From Collimonas sp. OK607 (GTDB taxonomy: Bacteria; Pseudomonadota; Gammaproteobacteria; Burkholderiales; Burkholderiaceae_D), in contig NZ_FOKF01000001.1 in the NCBI RefSeq assembly GCF_900111995.1, forward strand, positions 1 through 64,000: DNA of 64,000 nt, read 5' to 3'. Below, one piece after another: positions 63,121 through 64,000 of the stretch. The position numbers and the translations under genes are program-made. A model generated the notes under the pieces. That model made no database searches. It saw only the letters and a list, made by a program, of their open reading frames with translations, and was not told the DNA's origin. The number at the start of each line of letters is the position of its first letter. Position 1 is the first letter of the stretch.

Positions 63121-64000
63121 CTGACGCGGGGCAATCGCAAATAAACGGAGTAGTCAATACGTTACGCGCCACCAGCGCTTGTTTGCGCCAGAACGGCCAC
63201 GACGTATTGCTGCTCAATCCCGACGATTTTCCAACCTTTGCCTGTCCTACTTATCCGGAAATTCGCCTGGCCTACAAACCATACGCCAGGATCGCTGCCA
63301 GCCTGAAAGCGTTCGCGCCGGACTGCATCCATATCTCGACCGAAGGGCCGATGGGGCTGGCCGCCAGGCGATTTTGCCTGCGCCAGGGGATCGGTTTCAC
63401 GACCGCTTACCATACCCGTTTCCCCGAGTACCTGAGCGCACGTTCGATCTTGCCGAAGGCACTGACTTATCGTTGGCTACGCTGGTTCCACGGCCCTTCA
63501 AAAGCAGTGATGGTGCCCACTCCGCATGTGCTCAGGGAGTTGGAGCAGCGTGGCTTTCGCCATCTGGTACTGTGGGGCCGGGGAGTCGATACCGAGCGAT
63601 TCAAGCCGGTGGATGAGGATCATGCCTGTATCGCGCGCCCTTTGTATTTGTATGTCGGCCGGGTCGCGGTGGAAAAGAATATCGAATCTTTCTTGCAAGT
63701 CGATCTGCCGGGTAGCAAATGGGTGATCGGCGACGGCCCGTTACGTGAAGAATTGCAGCAACGCTATCCGCAGGTGCAGTTTCTGGGGGCGAAACCGCAC
63801 CATGAACTCACGTCGTACTACAACTGCGCCGATGTCATGGTATTTCCCAGTCATACCGATACCTTCGGCCTGGTCATGGTGGAGGCTATGGCGTGCGGCG
63901 TTCCGGTTGCGGCCTATCCGGTGGCAGGCCCGCTGGACGTTGTGGCGCATGGCCGCTCGGGGATACTGGATGTCGACCTGGCTTCGGCTTGCCTGCGAGC
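63102..64000 (+). CDS. Agt-like GT4 glycosyltransferase (runs off window)
   Basis: The frame from ATG 63102 is open to the window end (299 codons). RIAIVTDAGQSQINGVVNTL is the GT-B N-terminal loop, YLYVGRVAVEKNIESFLQVD the linker, and HTDTFGLVMVEAMACGVPVA the E-x7-E nucleotide-sugar site. Such enzymes next to plcP (Agt) add a sugar to diacylglycerol, making glycolipids that replace phospholipids. The start codon lies inside the plcP gene, overlapping it by 19 bp. The sugar donor cannot be told. Confidence 0.82.
   Translation, partial: MRIAIVTDAGQSQINGVVNTLRATSACLRQNGHDVLLLNPDDFPTFACPTYPEIRLAYKPYARIAASLKAFAPDCIHISTEGPMGLAARRFCLRQGIGFTTAYHTRFPEYLSARSILPKALTYRWLRWFHGPSKAVMVPTPHVLRELEQRGFRHLVLWGRGVDTERFKPVDEDHACIARPLYLYVGRVAVEKNIESFLQVDLPGSKWVIGDGPLREELQQRYPQVQFLGAKPHHELTSYYNCADVMVFPSHTDTFGLVMVEAMACGVPVAAYPVAGPLDVVAHGRSGILDVDLASACLR

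Overview
The window reads as chromosome of a betaproteobacterium of the order Burkholderiales, most likely family Oxalobacteraceae (Collimonas/Herbaspirillum/Janthinobacterium type). The grounds are the TCA gene order (acnA - citE-like - mdh, then gntR - sdhCDAB - sdhE - gltA - odhA - odhB - lpdA - zapE), a DUF2863 gene, Omp32-type porin, moderately high GC and many LysR regulators. The genus is inference; nothing in the window proves it.

Layout. 1-3.2 kb: the 5' end of an IS1182-type transposase gene, an unknown zinc-ribbon protein, and a VOC gene divergent from a TetR gene with two tandem palindromes between them. 3.2-16.3 kb: a catabolic island with PDC-hydrolase-like lactonases, an MFS and a DctA-type carrier, a porin, three regulators (GntR, LysR, and a LysR with two DNA-binding domains), and the lower branch of protocatechuate/gallate 4,5-cleavage (4-oxalomesaconate tautomerase, hydratase and aldolase), with no ring-cleavage dioxygenase. 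16.6-23.5 kb: envelope genes, DUF2145, and a pqi (MCE) lipid-transport operon led by a DUF3313 lipoprotein and probably controlled by a TetR protein encoded upstream. 23.5-27.9 kb: a decayed accessory stretch with a truncated tetR, an orphan XRE regulator, an intact IS256-type element, a PcfJ-like remnant and other fragments, ending at tRNA-Pro(GGG).

28-33 kb: M14 carboxypeptidase, pirin with a divergent LysR, two REP-like hairpins, DUF2863. 33.3-53.2 kb: the TCA supercluster. acnA, a small secreted protein, a CitE-like lyase and mdh lie on the minus strand. gntR (with a 20-bp perfect palindrome upstream), succinate dehydrogenase, citrate synthase, the 2-oxoglutarate dehydrogenase complex and zapE lie on the plus strand. 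Together these encode aconitase, succinate oxidation, malate oxidation, citrate synthesis and 2-oxoglutarate oxidation. 53-61 kb: coiled-coil exported protein, PP2C phosphatase, DUF465, DinG-type helicase, exopolyphosphatase (with a possible Pho box), an orphan solute-binding protein and a histone-H1-like protein. 61.4-64 kb: OlsB-like, PlcP-like and Agt-like genes in tandem behind three phased TGTCAT hexamers, which looks like a phosphate-starvation lipid-remodelling operon; the last gene runs off the window.

The most interesting points are the dioxygenase-less 4-oxalomesaconate/PDC island with its double-HTH LysR and shared 13-bp motif, and the putative Pho-controlled lipid-remodelling operon close to ppx. 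All family assignments are from reading motifs by eye; no database search was possible.
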